Source: Sphingomonas flavescens (GTDB taxonomy: Bacteria > Pseudomonadota > Alphaproteobacteria > Sphingomonadales > Sphingomonadaceae). From it: DNA of 64,000 bases. The notes below the pieces were generated by a model. That model was given only the letters and a program-made list of their open reading frames with translations, made no database searches and was not told the origin of the DNA. A program made the translations under genes and the position numbers. The stretch is from positions 1-64,000 of the forward strand of contig NZ_CP133016.1 in NCBI RefSeq assembly GCF_030866745.1, given 5' to 3'. Positions 45,169 through 53,713 of the stretch are shown in pieces. Within the stretch, counting starts at the first letter, position 1; each line of letters starts with the position of its first letter.

Positions 45169-46073
45169 CCCATCCTGCCAGCGCGCTAGTCGCCCGCTGG
45201 TCTTCCTATCTTGCGCATGACCGGCGCCGCTCACCGCACACCGTGCGCGCCTATGAAGCGACGGCGCATCGCCTGATCGATTTCCTGGGCGAACATCTCG
45301 GTGACGCGGTCCAGCCCGACAGCCTGCTAGATTTAACTGCGGCCGATTTACGCGCTTTCCTGGCTGACCGACGCCGCGATGGTCTCGGCGCTGCTTCGGT
45401 CGCGCGCGAATTGTCGGGCGTCCGCGCCTTCCTCCGCTACGCGAGCGAGCAGGAGGGCAGGTCGGGGCAGTTGCCACGAACGCGCGGTCCCAAACGCGCT
45501 CGAACCCTGCCTCGACCGGCTGCTCCGGACGACGCCGTCAATCTTGCGGAGAACGCGGCAGAGGCCGCCAGCGAGCCGTGGATCGGTGCTCGCGACCTGG
45601 CGATCCTGCTGCTGCTTTACGGCGCGGGTCTGCGCGTAGCCGAAGCAATGTCGCTGACGGCGGACATGCTGCCCATCGGTCCTACGCTTCGCGTCACTGG
45701 AAAACGATCGAAGACCCGCGTGGTCCCGATCGTCGATGCCGCGCGGGAGGCGATCGACGATTATGTCCGGCAATGCCCTTACTCGCTGAGCGGGTCAGAC
45801 CCTTTATTCGTCGGGGCGCGCGGCGGTCCGCTGAACCCGGACCTTGTCCGGCGGTCGGTCGCGTCGGCGCGGCGCCGGCTCGGTCTGCCTGACACGCTGA
45901 CCCCGCACGCGCTGCGACATAGTTTCGCGACCCACCTTCTGGCGCGGGGCGCGGACCTTCGCTCGCTGCAAGAGTTACTCGGCCATGCGAGCCTGTCGTC
46001 GACCCAGATCTACACGGCGGTGGACGCGGCGCATCTTCTCGATGTGTATCGCCACGCCCACCCGCGCGCTTGA
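45144..46073 (+). CDS. xerC: Tyrosine recombinase XerC
   Basis: XerC with XerD resolves chromosome dimers at dif. The 309-residue product has an N-terminal SAM-like DNA-binding domain (RWSSYLAHDRRRSPHTVRAYEATAHRL) and a catalytic domain. The latter has the first Arg in LLYGAGLRVAEA, the HALRHSFATHLL box, LGHASLSSTQIYT with the nucleophilic Tyr, and the C-terminal YRHAHPRA. I chose the GTG at 45144, which lies at the end of DUF484; the frame is open to 45036. A hairpin-rich gap follows before convergent gshB. Confidence 0.92.
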   Translation: MADHPAELTHPASALVARWSSYLAHDRRRSPHTVRAYEATAHRLIDFLGEHLGDAVQPDSLLDLTAADLRAFLADRRRDGLGAASVARELSGVRAFLRYASEQEGRSGQLPRTRGPKRARTLPRPAAPDDAVNLAENAAEAASEPWIGARDLAILLLLYGAGLRVAEAMSLTADMLPIGPTLRVTGKRSKTRVVPIVDAAREAIDDYVRQCPYSLSGSDPLFVGARGGPLNPDLVRRSVASARRRLGLPDTLTPHALRHSFATHLLARGADLRSLQELLGHASLSSTQIYTAVDAAHLLDVYRHAHPRA

Positions 46074-46102
46074 GCAGAGACCCGCCGGCAGCCAATACGC
46101 GA

Positions 46103-46138
46103 CTACCGGCCGAAGACTTTGCCGCGGCGCGCCGGTAG
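46103..46138. repeat. Inverted repeat downstream of xerC
   Basis: CTACCGGC (46103-46110) and GCCGGTAG (46131-46138) are perfect reverse complements around a 20-base loop, 30 bases after the xerC stop. There is no T-run, so termination is not obvious. Confidence 0.4.
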
Positions 46139-46202
46139 TGGGGACCGCCGGCCGCGACAATGACAGGGCTAGGCGGCGCTGGTTAAGCGACTGCTAAATA
46201 AC

Positions 46203-46255
46203 CATTTTGGCGGAAATGCCTGCCGCCCGCCGCGAGCGTCGGCGGTACCAAAATG
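46203..46255. terminator. Nested inverted repeat between convergent xerC and gshB
   Basis: CATTTTGG (46203-46210) and CCAAAATG (46248-46255) are perfect reverse complements. The GC-rich segment inside them can form a second stem (CCGCCG with CGGCGG). It ends 4 bases before the gshB stop. A bidirectional terminator for xerC and gshB is a reasonable reading. Confidence 0.45.
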
Positions 46256-46258
46256 AAC

Positions 46259-47209
46259 CTAGTTGCGGACTTTTCGCTCGATCGCGTCCCAGATCATGCC
46301 CGCGGTGTCGCTACCGTTGAAGCGGTCGATAGCCACAATGCCCGTCGGTGAGGTGACGTTGATCTCGGTCAACCAGCGGCCCCCGATCACGTCGATGCCG
46401 ACGAAAAGCAGGCCGCGCCGCTTTAGTTCCGGGCCGAGCGCATCGCAGATTTCCTGTTCGGTCTCGGTCAACTGGGCGGCTTCGGCCGTCCCGCCGGCAG
46501 CGAGATTTGAGCGAATGTCGCCGGCCGCCGGTCGCCGGTTGATCGCTCCGGCGAACTCCCCATCGACGAGCACGATCCGCTTGTCTCCCTCGGCAACTTC
46601 CGGAAGAAATGCCTGGAGAACGTGTGGCTCGCGGTAGGTCGCGTTGAACAGTTCGAGCAGGGCGCCCAGGTTCGCGCCGTCACGGCTGACCTTGAAAACC
46701 GCCTTTCCAGCGTTCCCGTGCAGGGGTTTGAGAACTGCATCGCCATGCTGCTCGAGGAACTTACGCGCGGCGCCCAGCGACCGGGTGATCATCGTCGGTG
46801 GCATGAACCGCGCATAGTCGAGCACCCAGACTTTTTCGGGCGCGTCGCGGACACCTGCCGGGTCGTTGACGACGAGCGTCTCACTGCTGATCCGCTCCAG
46901 CAAGTGCGTTGCGGTGATGTAGCCCAGGTCAAATGGCGGATCCTGCCGCATCAAGACGACGTCGACGTCGCGGCCAAGATCCAGGATGGTGAATTCGCCC
47001 AGCTGGAAATGGTCGCCTTGGCTAGGTTGTACGCTGACAGCGTGCGCGCCGGTATAGACGCGGCCGTCTTCATAGGTCAGCGCCTCGGCCAAGTAGTGGT
47101 AAAGGTGGTGACCGCGCCCCTGCGCGCTGAGCATCAGCGCGAAAGTCGAATCCCCGCTGATGTTAATGCTTTCAAGCGGGTCCATCTGTACGGCGACGCG
47201 AAGGCTCAT
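46259..47209 (-). CDS. gshB: Glutathione synthetase
   Basis: GshB joins gamma-glutamylcysteine and glycine using ATP. The 316-residue product has the GshB N-terminal domain (VAVQMDPLESINISGDSTFALM), MRQDPPFDLGYITATHLLE, and the ATP-grasp core. The latter shows VLKPLHGNAGKAVFKV, EGDKRIVLVDGEFAGAINR and EINVTSPTGI. It agrees in length with the proteobacterial enzyme. Together with gor (31275-32615) it shows that the cell makes and recycles glutathione. Confidence 0.95.
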   Translation of the reverse strand: MSLRVAVQMDPLESINISGDSTFALMLSAQGRGHHLYHYLAEALTYEDGRVYTGAHAVSVQPSQGDHFQLGEFTILDLGRDVDVVLMRQDPPFDLGYITATHLLERISSETLVVNDPAGVRDAPEKVWVLDYARFMPPTMITRSLGAARKFLEQHGDAVLKPLHGNAGKAVFKVSRDGANLGALLELFNATYREPHVLQAFLPEVAEGDKRIVLVDGEFAGAINRRPAAGDIRSNLAAGGTAEAAQLTETEQEICDALGPELKRRGLLFVGIDVIGGRWLTEINVTSPTGIVAIDRFNGSDTAGMIWDAIERKVRN

Positions 47210-47243
47210 AGGTTGGACGCTCTAGTTGTGGCGGTGACGAGTG

Positions 47244-47594
47244 TCACCCTTGCCAGACGTTGACGAGATGTCGCGGCCACTGCCGCGGAAGCACGAAGAT
47301 GGCGTCGATGCGTACGTTGTCGCCATCGCGCATGAACCTTGGGGTGAGTTGCTCGGCGGCGGCGGCAACGCGGCGAAGCCGCCATTCATCTAGGGAGAAA
47401 GCCGCCGCTTGAGCGGTGGCACGCGCCTTCACTTCGACAAAGGCGAGCGTGCGGCCACGCCGCGCGACGATGTCGACCTCACCGCCACGCGCCCGAACCC
47501 GTCGCGCAAGAATGCGCCATCCGCGCAGCCGCAAATGCCAGCAAGCAAGGGTCTCGGCCCCGCGGCCGCGCTTCTCGGCCGCCTGGCGGGTCAC
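47244..47594 (-). CDS. yraN: UPF0102 family protein YraN
   Basis: The 116-residue protein has the UPF0102 (YraN) core: RGAETLACWHLRLRGWRILARRVRARGGEVDIVARRG, then LAFVEVKARAT. This is the nuclease-like E-VDIV-EVK pattern of the restriction-endonuclease fold. The biological role is unknown. I chose the GTG at 47594, which overlaps the rsmI stop (GTGA); the frame is open much further upstream inside rsmI. Adjacency to rsmI is the usual arrangement. Confidence 0.88.
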   Translation of the reverse strand: MTRQAAEKRGRGAETLACWHLRLRGWRILARRVRARGGEVDIVARRGRTLAFVEVKARATAQAAAFSLDEWRLRRVAAAAEQLTPRFMRDGDNVRIDAIFVLPRQWPRHLVNVWQG

Positions 47595-48424
47595 TTCGTC
47601 AGCTCGAGCGCGCGCGCATATGCGCGCTTGCGCGGGAGCGACAATTTTTCTGCAACCTCCGCCGCGGCGCGAGATGCGGAGAGGCGCGTCAACGCTTCGC
47701 CGAGCGCGGCGTCGAGCTGCTCGTCGGTGGCTGCCTCCGGCACCGCAGGTGGCCCGACGACGACGACGATCTCGCCCTTGGGCTGGAGGTCCGCGTAGCG
47801 GGCGGCCAGCTCGTTTAGGGTCCCGGTAACGCATTCTTCGTGAAGCTTGCTGATCTCCCGCGTGACCGCACCGTCCCGGTTGCCGAGTTGTTCATGCAAT
47901 GCAGCCAAAGTGTCACCCAGCCGGGGCCCACTTTCGTACAGGATCAGACTCGCTCGCACCCCGGCAATTTCGGCCAGCGCCTCGCTGCGCGCCTTCGCCT
48001 TTGCGGGGAGAAAGCCGAGAAAGAGGAAACGGTCAGTCGGCAGGCCGGCAAGCGTCAGCGCGGCAATTGCGGCAGAGGGGCCTGGGATGGTGTGGACCGC
48101 ATGGCCCGCAGCCCGGGCCGCCCGCACCAGCTTGTATCCGGGATCGGATATCAGCGGCGTCCCGGCATCGCTAACCAGCGCAATCGCCTCGTCGTCAAGG
48201 CGCGCCAGGATCGCATCCCGCTCGGCTTCGCTGCTGTGATCGTCGTAGCGCATCATCGGCACTTTTGCCCCGATATGCGCAAGCAGCTTGGCGGTTACGC
48301 GCGTGTCTTCAACGAGAATCCGATCCGCACGTCGAAGCGCATCCGCAGCGCGCGGCGACAGGTCGCGAAGGTTGCCGATCGGCGTCGCGACGATGTGCAA
48401 TCCGCGCTCAAGCCGCTCTTCCAT
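47591..48424 (-). CDS. rsmI: 16S rRNA (cytidine-2'-O)-methyltransferase RsmI
   Basis: RsmI 2'-O-methylates C1402 of 16S rRNA. The product of about 277 residues has the tetrapyrrole-methylase-like signature LHIVATPIGNLRDLSPRA, RILVEDTRVT, VSDAGTPLISDPGYKLVRAA and PGPSAAIAALTLAGLPTDRF. I chose the ATG at 48424 close to the conserved start. A TTG at 48475 would add 17 residues. yraN follows with a four-base overlap. Confidence 0.92.
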   Translation of the reverse strand: MEERLERGLHIVATPIGNLRDLSPRAADALRRADRILVEDTRVTAKLLAHIGAKVPMMRYDDHSSEAERDAILARLDDEAIALVSDAGTPLISDPGYKLVRAARAAGHAVHTIPGPSAAIAALTLAGLPTDRFLFLGFLPAKAKARSEALAEIAGVRASLILYESGPRLGDTLAALHEQLGNRDGAVTREISKLHEECVTGTLNELAARYADLQPKGEIVVVVGPPAVPEAATDEQLDAALGEALTRLSASRAAAEVAEKLSLPRKRAYARALELTK

Positions 48425-48499
48425 CACGCGCGCGCCAAGCTCTTCCAATTGAAACGGAAAAGAGTCATTCTCCAACTTTCATAGCCTTGGGAGAGGGAT

Positions 48500-48895
48500 A
48501 TGATCATATTCGTCGCCGCGTCAGCCATTAGCCTGGCCGCTTCGCAAGCCACCATCGCTGCACCCACCAATGAATTTCGCGGTTGTCTCCGCGAAGCCGC
48601 CACCAAGGCTAAAGGCGAAAAGGTGGCCGGAGATGCGATCGAGGGCTACCTCAAAAGCGCATGCACGGCGCAGATGGGGACGCTCAAGGACGCGCTCATC
48701 GCCTTCCGGATGAAGAACGGCATGACGCGCAAGGCCGCCGCATCCGATGCCGACATGACCGTGGACGATTACGTCGCCACGCCCGCCGACAACTACAAGT
48801 TCATGGCCCAGCAGGACGCGCCCAAGGCTGCACCGGCTGCGACTGCCACACCGGCGCCGATCCCGGCCGCGGTTACGCAACCGCCGAAACCCTAG
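48500..48895 (+). CDS. Small secreted protein of unknown function
   Basis: The 131-residue protein starts with a hydrophobic signal-like stretch (MIIFVAASAISLAASQA, possible cleavage near TIAAP). A short charged domain with two cysteines follows (FRGCLREAA and KSACTAQM), and then a proline/alanine-rich tail. It is probably periplasmic. I do not recognise the family. It is divergent from rsmI and its last 23 bases overlap the 3' end of hemW. Confidence 0.55.
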   Translation: MIIFVAASAISLAASQATIAAPTNEFRGCLREAATKAKGEKVAGDAIEGYLKSACTAQMGTLKDALIAFRMKNGMTRKAAASDADMTVDDYVATPADNYKFMAQQDAPKAAPAATATPAPIPAAVTQPPKP

Positions 48896-50066
48896 GCTCG
48901 ACAAGGGCGATCCGCCCGAGAATATGATCGAGAAGCAGCCGGCCACGGTCGGTAAGGGCGATCCGTCCGGTCTCGCGCGCGAGGTGGCCTGAACCGACCA
49001 GGCGATCAACCTCTTGCCAGTCGACGAGGTTCGGATAGCCAAAGCGACCGGCAATCGCCTCGACATCGACGCCTTCCGCGAGGCGCAGCCCCATGACGAG
49101 GGCTTCATCGGCCGCCTCGTTGGGAGACAGCGCAGCTTCCTCGACGATGCCGTGCCCATTCCGGCCCATGGCTGAAAGGAAATTCTCGGGCTTACGATGG
49201 CGGACCGTCCGCTGGTCAAGGCGACGGCCGTGTGCGCCCGGGCCGACCCCCGCGTAATCGCCGTAGCGCCAGTAGGTGAGGTTGTGGCGGCTCTCGTGGC
49301 CGGGACGCGCATAATTGCTGATCTCGTAGCCCGGCAGGCCCGTAGCAGCCGTCATTTCCGCAGTGACCTCATAGAGGGTCGCGGCCTCATCTGCGCCGAG
49401 CGGCTGCAGATCGCCGCGTGCAACCATCGCAGCGAAGCGCGTGCCGGGCTCGATGGTGAGTTGATAGAGCGAGAGGTGGGACGTGCCCGCGGCCAGCGCC
49501 AGCGAAAGGGTGCGCCGCCACGTTTCCTCGGTGTCGCCGGGGAGGGCGTAGATCAGGTCGAAGCTGACACGCCCGAATTGGCGCTGTGCGATTTCGAGCG
49601 CGCGCTGCCCCTCCGCAGCACTATGGGCGCGGCCGAGGAAGGCGAGGGCGCTGTCGTCGAAGCTTTGCAATCCGAGCGACAGGCGGTTGACCCCGGCCGC
49701 CGCGAGGTCGGCGAAGCGTGCGGCCTCCACCGAGTTGGGGTTGGCTTCGAGGGTAATCTCGAGGTCGTCGCTGGCGGTCCAGTGTCCGCGTGCCGCGGCG
49801 ATGACCGCCTCGACGTTGGCCGGATCCATGAGCGAGGGGGTGCCGCCACCGAAGAAGATCGAGGTCAGCCGGCGGCCCGGTAGCAACCGAGCCTCGTGCG
49901 CGAGGTCGGCCAGAAGTGCATTTCGCCACAAATCCTGGTCAATTTCCGCCCGAACATGGCTATTGAAGTCGCAATAGGGGCATTTGCTGACGCAGAACGG
50001 CCAGTGGACGTAGAGCGCCACAGAGGGAGTTTCGGGCTCCGCTCCGCTTAAGGTCACTAAGTTCAC
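48873..50066 (-). CDS. hemW: HemW, radical SAM heme chaperone family (HemN-like)
   Basis: The 397-residue protein has the radical SAM cluster motif CVSKCPYCDF (C-x3-C-x2-C), YVHWPF before it, FGGGTPSL, and a C-terminal HemN-type domain. HemW binds heme and inserts it into respiratory proteins; it is often misnamed coproporphyrinogen oxidase. The GTG at 50066 gives the length above, but it lies inside a perfect inverted repeat. A GTG at 50018 (VALYVHWP) preceded by GGAG is an alternative. It follows rdgB and rph on the same strand. Confidence 0.9.
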   Translation of the reverse strand: MNLVTLSGAEPETPSVALYVHWPFCVSKCPYCDFNSHVRAEIDQDLWRNALLADLAHEARLLPGRRLTSIFFGGGTPSLMDPANVEAVIAAARGHWTASDDLEITLEANPNSVEAARFADLAAAGVNRLSLGLQSFDDSALAFLGRAHSAAEGQRALEIAQRQFGRVSFDLIYALPGDTEETWRRTLSLALAAGTSHLSLYQLTIEPGTRFAAMVARGDLQPLGADEAATLYEVTAEMTAATGLPGYEISNYARPGHESRHNLTYWRYGDYAGVGPGAHGRRLDQRTVRHRKPENFLSAMGRNGHGIVEEAALSPNEAADEALVMGLRLAEGVDVEAIAGRFGYPNLVDWQEVDRLVGSGHLARETGRIALTDRGRLLLDHILGRIALVEPRVSAVA

Positions 50067-50095
50067 GCCGGACAGCGCCTTTTGCGTGAACTTAG
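50057..50095. repeat. Perfect 12-bp inverted repeat between rdgB and hemW
   Basis: CTAAGTTCACGC (50057-50068) and GCGTGAACTTAG (50084-50095) are perfect reverse complements around a 15-base loop. On the minus strand the second arm contains the candidate hemW GTG start. It may act as a terminator/attenuator between rdgB and hemW or as an RNA element controlling hemW translation. Confidence 0.6.
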
Positions 50096-50141
50096 GCGAA
50101 CCTTCAGTCCATCACTGCCATGCAGTGTCGCAGACGAACTC

Positions 50142-50768
50142 CTACTTTGAAAGCGCGTCGCCATGCAGCGCTGCCGTCAGCTTGCGGAAGGCGTCGGCGC
50201 GATGGCTCATCGCGTGCTTCCGCTCGGGCTCCATCTCGCCGAAGGTTTCACTCTCGCCATTGGCGACGAAGATCGGGTCGTAGCCGAAGCCCCGTTCGCC
50301 ACGCGGCGGCCACACCAAAGTGCCGTCGACACGGCCTTCGAAGGTTTCGACCTGCCCGTCGTTCGGCCAGGCGATCGCCAGCGCGCAGGCGAAATGGGCG
50401 TCATGACCGGCTTGGGGTCCGGCGGCTTCGGTCTCGCGCCAGACACGCTCCATGGCACGCATCCAGTCGCGGTTGCCCTGTTCGTCCTCGGCCCAGCGGG
50501 CCGAGAAGATGCCAGGGCTGCCGTGAAGCGCATCGACGCAAAGCCCGCTGTCGTCCGCCAGCGCGGGAAGTCCGCTGAGGTCGGCGGCTTCGCGGGCCTT
50601 GAGGTCGGCATTGTCAGCGAAGGTGACGCCGATTTCCTCGGGCTCGGGCAGGTCGAGCTCGGCCGCGCTGACGCAGGTGATGCCGAGCGGCTCCATCAGC
50701 GCGGCCATCTCGCGCAGCTTGCCGGGATTGTGGGTGGCGATAACCAGCTTGTCGCCGAGCGGCCTCAT
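50142..50768 (-). CDS. rdgB: RdgB/HAM1 non-canonical purine NTP pyrophosphatase
   Basis: The 208-residue enzyme hydrolyses ITP, dITP and XTP to keep them out of nucleic acids. It has the start [21 protein letters not shown], the metal/substrate block [34 protein letters not shown] and the C-terminal [10 protein letters not shown]. The start overlaps the stop of rph by four bases. The rph-rdgB-hemW order is common in alphaproteobacteria. Confidence 0.94.
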   Translation of the reverse strand: MRPLGDKLVIATHNPGKLREMAALMEPLGITCVSAAELDLPEPEEIGVTFADNADLKAREAADLSGLPALADDSGLCVDALHGSPGIFSARWAEDEQGNRDWMRAMERVWRETEAAGPQAGHDAHFACALAIAWPNDGQVETFEGRVDGTLVWPPRGERGFGYDPIFVANGESETFGEMEPERKHAMSHRADAFRKLTAALHGDALSK

Positions 50769-51481
50769 CGGCCGGTCGCCCGCAACTGCGCCTGGAAGAT
50801 ATCGCCGCAGCCGATGCGGGCGAGGCGGAGGAGGCGGAGCAGGCCTTCCTCGTCGAAGGTCTCACCTTCGGCAGTGAGCTGGGCTTCGACAATCGCCCCA
50901 TCAGCGGTCAGGACGAAATTGCCGTCGCTGCCCGCGGTCGAATCCTCGTCATAGTCGAGGTCGAGCACCGCATTGCCCTGGTGAATGCCGCAGCTGACCG
51001 CTGCGACTTGCGTGCGGATCGGATCGGCCGTGAGCGACTTGGCCTGCATCAACTTGTCGACGGCGAGGCGGAGCGCGACCCAGCCGCCCGAGATCGACGC
51101 GGTGCGGGTGCCGCCGTCGGCCTGGATAACGTCGCAATCGACGATGACCTGGCGTTCGCCGAGCGCCTTCAGGTCCATCACGGCGCGGAGCGAGCGGCCG
51201 ATGAGGCGCTGGATTTCCTGCGTGCGGCCGGACTGCTTACCCTTGGCCGCCTCGCGATTGCCGCGGGTGTGGGTCGCGCGCGGAAGCATGCCATATTCGG
51301 CGGTGACCCAGCCCTGCCCCTTGCCGCGAAGGAACGGCGGAACCTTCTCCTCGACGCTGGCGGTGCAAAGCACGCGGGTGTTGCCGAAGCTGACGAGGCA
51401 GGAACCTTCGGCGTGAATCGTGAAGCCGGACTCGAACTTCAGTTCGCGCATTTGATCTACGGCGCGGCCGGACGGACGCAT
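50765..51481 (-). CDS. rph: Ribonuclease PH
   Basis: RNase PH trims tRNA 3' ends phosphorolytically. The 238-residue product has [20 protein letters not shown] at the start, then [35 protein letters not shown]. The [15 protein letters not shown] and [19 protein letters not shown] motifs follow. The ATG at 51481 matches the conserved N terminus; an in-frame start further upstream would be extra. It heads the rph-rdgB-hemW set and is divergent from a lipoprotein gene. Confidence 0.95.
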   Translation of the reverse strand: MRPSGRAVDQMRELKFESGFTIHAEGSCLVSFGNTRVLCTASVEEKVPPFLRGKGQGWVTAEYGMLPRATHTRGNREAAKGKQSGRTQEIQRLIGRSLRAVMDLKALGERQVIVDCDVIQADGGTRTASISGGWVALRLAVDKLMQAKSLTADPIRTQVAAVSCGIHQGNAVLDLDYDEDSTAGSDGNFVLTADGAIVEAQLTAEGETFDEEGLLRLLRLARIGCGDIFQAQLRATGR

Positions 51482-51555
51482 TTGATTCCTCTCGTCTAAG
51501 CTGAGCGGCGGCCATATGGGTGCGGGCCGGGACATTCAACCGGGGAGGGTCTGGA

Positions 51556-52083
51556 ATGCGTCTGCTCGCCTGTTTTGCCATTGCTCTTCTCGCGTCGTGC
51601 GCAACCGCGCCTGCGCCCGTGACGAACGAGCCCGCGGCGTCGCCGACACCTGCTCTGAGCTCCGTCGGCGCAGAGGTGAAATCCTGGGGCGCCACCCTTC
51701 GGCAGTGGACGGTGGATGCCGGCGGCCAGGTGGAATTCTCATCGGGCGGCCAGCCCGGCAAGGATCCCGCGACGGTAACGATCGAGGTACGGCGCTTCGC
51801 TCTTTCCCCCGCTGACCGCGCCGAACTCGCGCGGGCGGTGCAGAAGGTCGAAGCCGCGTTGGTGAGGCCCGAGCAATGCGATCAATCGCTGACCGATGGG
51901 CCTTACGGGAAGTTTCGGTGGGATTGGGGCAAGGGACAGCAAGAGCTGCCGTTCAGCGCCAACTGCATCAAGGGCCGCGACGCCGACCTCGCTAATGCGG
52001 TGTTTGCCGCCGACGCGATCGTGTTGGGTGCGTCGAAGGCGGTGGATCCGGTCGAGCGCAAGCCCGCGTCGCAGGAACGTTGA
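51556..52083 (+). CDS. Small lipoprotein of unknown function
   Basis: The 175-residue product has a signal peptide with a good lipobox, LLASC (Cys15), so it should be lipid-anchored. The mature part is about 160 residues with two further cysteines (PEQCDQS and NCIKGRD) that may form a disulfide. I do not recognise the family. The ATG at 51556 is preceded by GGGGAGGG. It lies upstream of hrcA-grpE with a small hairpin between, and divergent from rph. Confidence 0.7.
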   Translation: MRLLACFAIALLASCATAPAPVTNEPAASPTPALSSVGAEVKSWGATLRQWTVDAGGQVEFSSGGQPGKDPATVTIEVRRFALSPADRAELARAVQKVEAALVRPEQCDQSLTDGPYGKFRWDWGKGQQELPFSANCIKGRDADLANAVFAADAIVLGASKAVDPVERKPASQER

Positions 52084-52092
52084 GGATGCGGA

Positions 52093-52108
52093 CCCCGCTT
52101 TCGCGGGG
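52093..52108. repeat. Short GC hairpin between the lipoprotein gene and hrcA
   Basis: CCCCGC and GCGGGG (52093-52098 and 52103-52108) pair over a TTTC loop. It resembles the short extragenic palindromes frequent in alphaproteobacterial genomes and may act as a weak terminator. It is not a CIRCE element. Confidence 0.4.
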
Positions 52109-52133
52109 ATGATGAATTACCTACATCGGCGGG

Positions 52134-53168
52134 ATGACACAGCCGATCGGCGAATTGACGGACCGCATGCGGGATATCTTCGGCCTGGTGGTCGAAGCCT
52201 ATCTCGAGCGCGGCCAGCCGATCGGATCGAAGGCGCTGGCCGGATCCATCAGCTTGTCGCCGGCGTCGATCCGCGGCGTCATGCAAGAATTGGAGGAGCG
52301 GGGCCTGCTTACGCATCCGCATACTTCCGCAGGGCGGATTCCGACCGACAGCGGCCTTCGCCTGTTCGTCGACGGCATCATGCAGGCCGCGGCGCCCGAT
52401 CCGCATGAGCGCCGACAGATCGAACGCCAGATCGTGCGCGACCAGCCGATCGAGGACGCGCTGGCGGCGGCATCGGCGGCGCTGTCGGGCCTAAGCCAGG
52501 CAGCGGGCGTGGTGCTAGCGCCAAAGCGCGAGCTGACGCTCAAGCAGCTCAATTTCGTGCCGCTCAGCGATACGCGGGCGCTGGCAGTGCTGGTCGGTGC
52601 CGATGGCAGCGTCGAGAATCGGGTAATCACGCTCGATGGCGCGATTAGCGCTGCGGCGCTCAACGAAGTCAGCAACTTCATCAATGCGCGCTTGTCCGGC
52701 CTGACGCTCGCCGAGGCGCAGCTCCGGCTCCGCGCGGAAATCCGCGAACGCAAGGAAGCGATCGATCTGGCCGCCGCCGAGCTGGTTGCGTCCGGCCTTG
52801 CTGCCTGGAGCCAGGACCATGCTCGGCGGCCCGTACTGATCGTGCGCGGCCAGGCCAACCTTATCGATCCCAATGCGGCGGCGGACCTCGAACGGGTCCG
52901 ATCGCTGCTCGACGAGCTGGAGGAAGCGCAGGAGATTGCGCATCTGCTCGACAGCGCGCGGGACGCACCGGGATGCCGGATCTTCATCGGTTCCGAGAAC
53001 CGGATGTTCGCCTTGTCGGGATCTTCGGTGATCGCCGCGCCTTATCGCGGGAGCCTGGGGGAGGTGGTCGGCGTTGTCGGCGTGATCGGTCCCACGCGGT
53101 TGAACTATGCCCGCGTGGTGCCCATGGTAGATTTCACAGCGAAAGCCCTAACGAGATTGATGGCATGA
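52134..53168 (+). CDS. hrcA: Heat-inducible transcription repressor HrcA
   Basis: HrcA represses groE/dnaK-type heat-shock operons through the CIRCE operator. The 344-residue product has the winged HTH (GQPIGSKALAGSISLSPASIRGVMQELEERGLL, HPHTSAGRIPTDSGLRLFVD) and a C-terminal GAF-like domain ending FIGSENRMFALSGSSVIAAPYR and GVIGPTRLNYARVVPMVDF. No CIRCE sequence (TTAGCACTC-N9-GAGTGCTAA) is visible upstream. Its stop overlaps the grpE ATG by four bases. Confidence 0.95.
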   Translation: MTQPIGELTDRMRDIFGLVVEAYLERGQPIGSKALAGSISLSPASIRGVMQELEERGLLTHPHTSAGRIPTDSGLRLFVDGIMQAAAPDPHERRQIERQIVRDQPIEDALAAASAALSGLSQAAGVVLAPKRELTLKQLNFVPLSDTRALAVLVGADGSVENRVITLDGAISAAALNEVSNFINARLSGLTLAEAQLRLRAEIRERKEAIDLAAAELVASGLAAWSQDHARRPVLIVRGQANLIDPNAAADLERVRSLLDELEEAQEIAHLLDSARDAPGCRIFIGSENRMFALSGSSVIAAPYRGSLGEVVGVVGVIGPTRLNYARVVPMVDFTAKALTRLMA

Positions 53169-53713
53169 CGGACGACGGAAAATTGCACGACGAAGCGGAA
53201 GACATCCGCCAGGAAACGGCCGAGGGCGCGCCGGAACTGGCCGAGCACGACCGCGCGGCGGAGCTCGAGAAGCAGCTCGAGGAAGCCAAGAGCAAGGCGC
53301 TTTACGCCGCCGCGGAGACGCAGAACGTGCGTCGCCGGCTGGAGCAGGAATTGCAGCAGGCGACCAGCTATGCCGCGGCCGGCTTCGCGCGCGACATGCT
53401 GGCGATCAAGGATCACCTCGACCGCGCGCTTGCGGCGGTGAGCGACGAGCTGCGCGCGGACAAGACCGCGAGCCAGTTCCTGGCAGGCATCGAGGCCACG
53501 TCACGCGAGCTAGACGCGGTGTTCCAGCGCAATAACGTGACGCGCATTCAGGCGGTGGGCGAGACGCTCGACCCGCACAAGCACCAGGCGATGATCGAAA
53601 TGCCGAGCGACAAGGAACCGGGCACCATCGTCGAGGAGATGCAGGCCGGCTATACGATGAAGGACCGGCTGCTGCGTCCGGCGCTGGTCGCGGTGGCGAA
53701 GAAGCCCGACTGA
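53165..53713 (+). CDS. grpE: Nucleotide exchange factor GrpE
   Basis: GrpE releases ADP from DnaK. The 182-residue product has an acidic N terminus, a long coiled-coil (residues about 30-65; ELEKQLEEAKSKALYAAAETQNVRRRLEQE). The C-terminal beta domain has GETLDPHKHQAMIEMPSDKEPGTIVEEMQAGYTMKDRLLRPALVAVAKKP. It is coupled to hrcA. A nucleotidyltransferase-like ORF begins at its stop codon. Confidence 0.95.
   Translation: MTDDGKLHDEAEDIRQETAEGAPELAEHDRAAELEKQLEEAKSKALYAAAETQNVRRRLEQELQQATSYAAAGFARDMLAIKDHLDRALAAVSDELRADKTASQFLAGIEATSRELDAVFQRNNVTRIQAVGETLDPHKHQAMIEMPSDKEPGTIVEEMQAGYTMKDRLLRPALVAVAKKPD

Noticed and set aside
52084..52133. CIRCE element controlling hrcA
   Set aside because: Only a short GC hairpin (CCCCGC/GCGGGG) is present; the TTAGCACTC-N9-GAGTGCTAA pattern is not.
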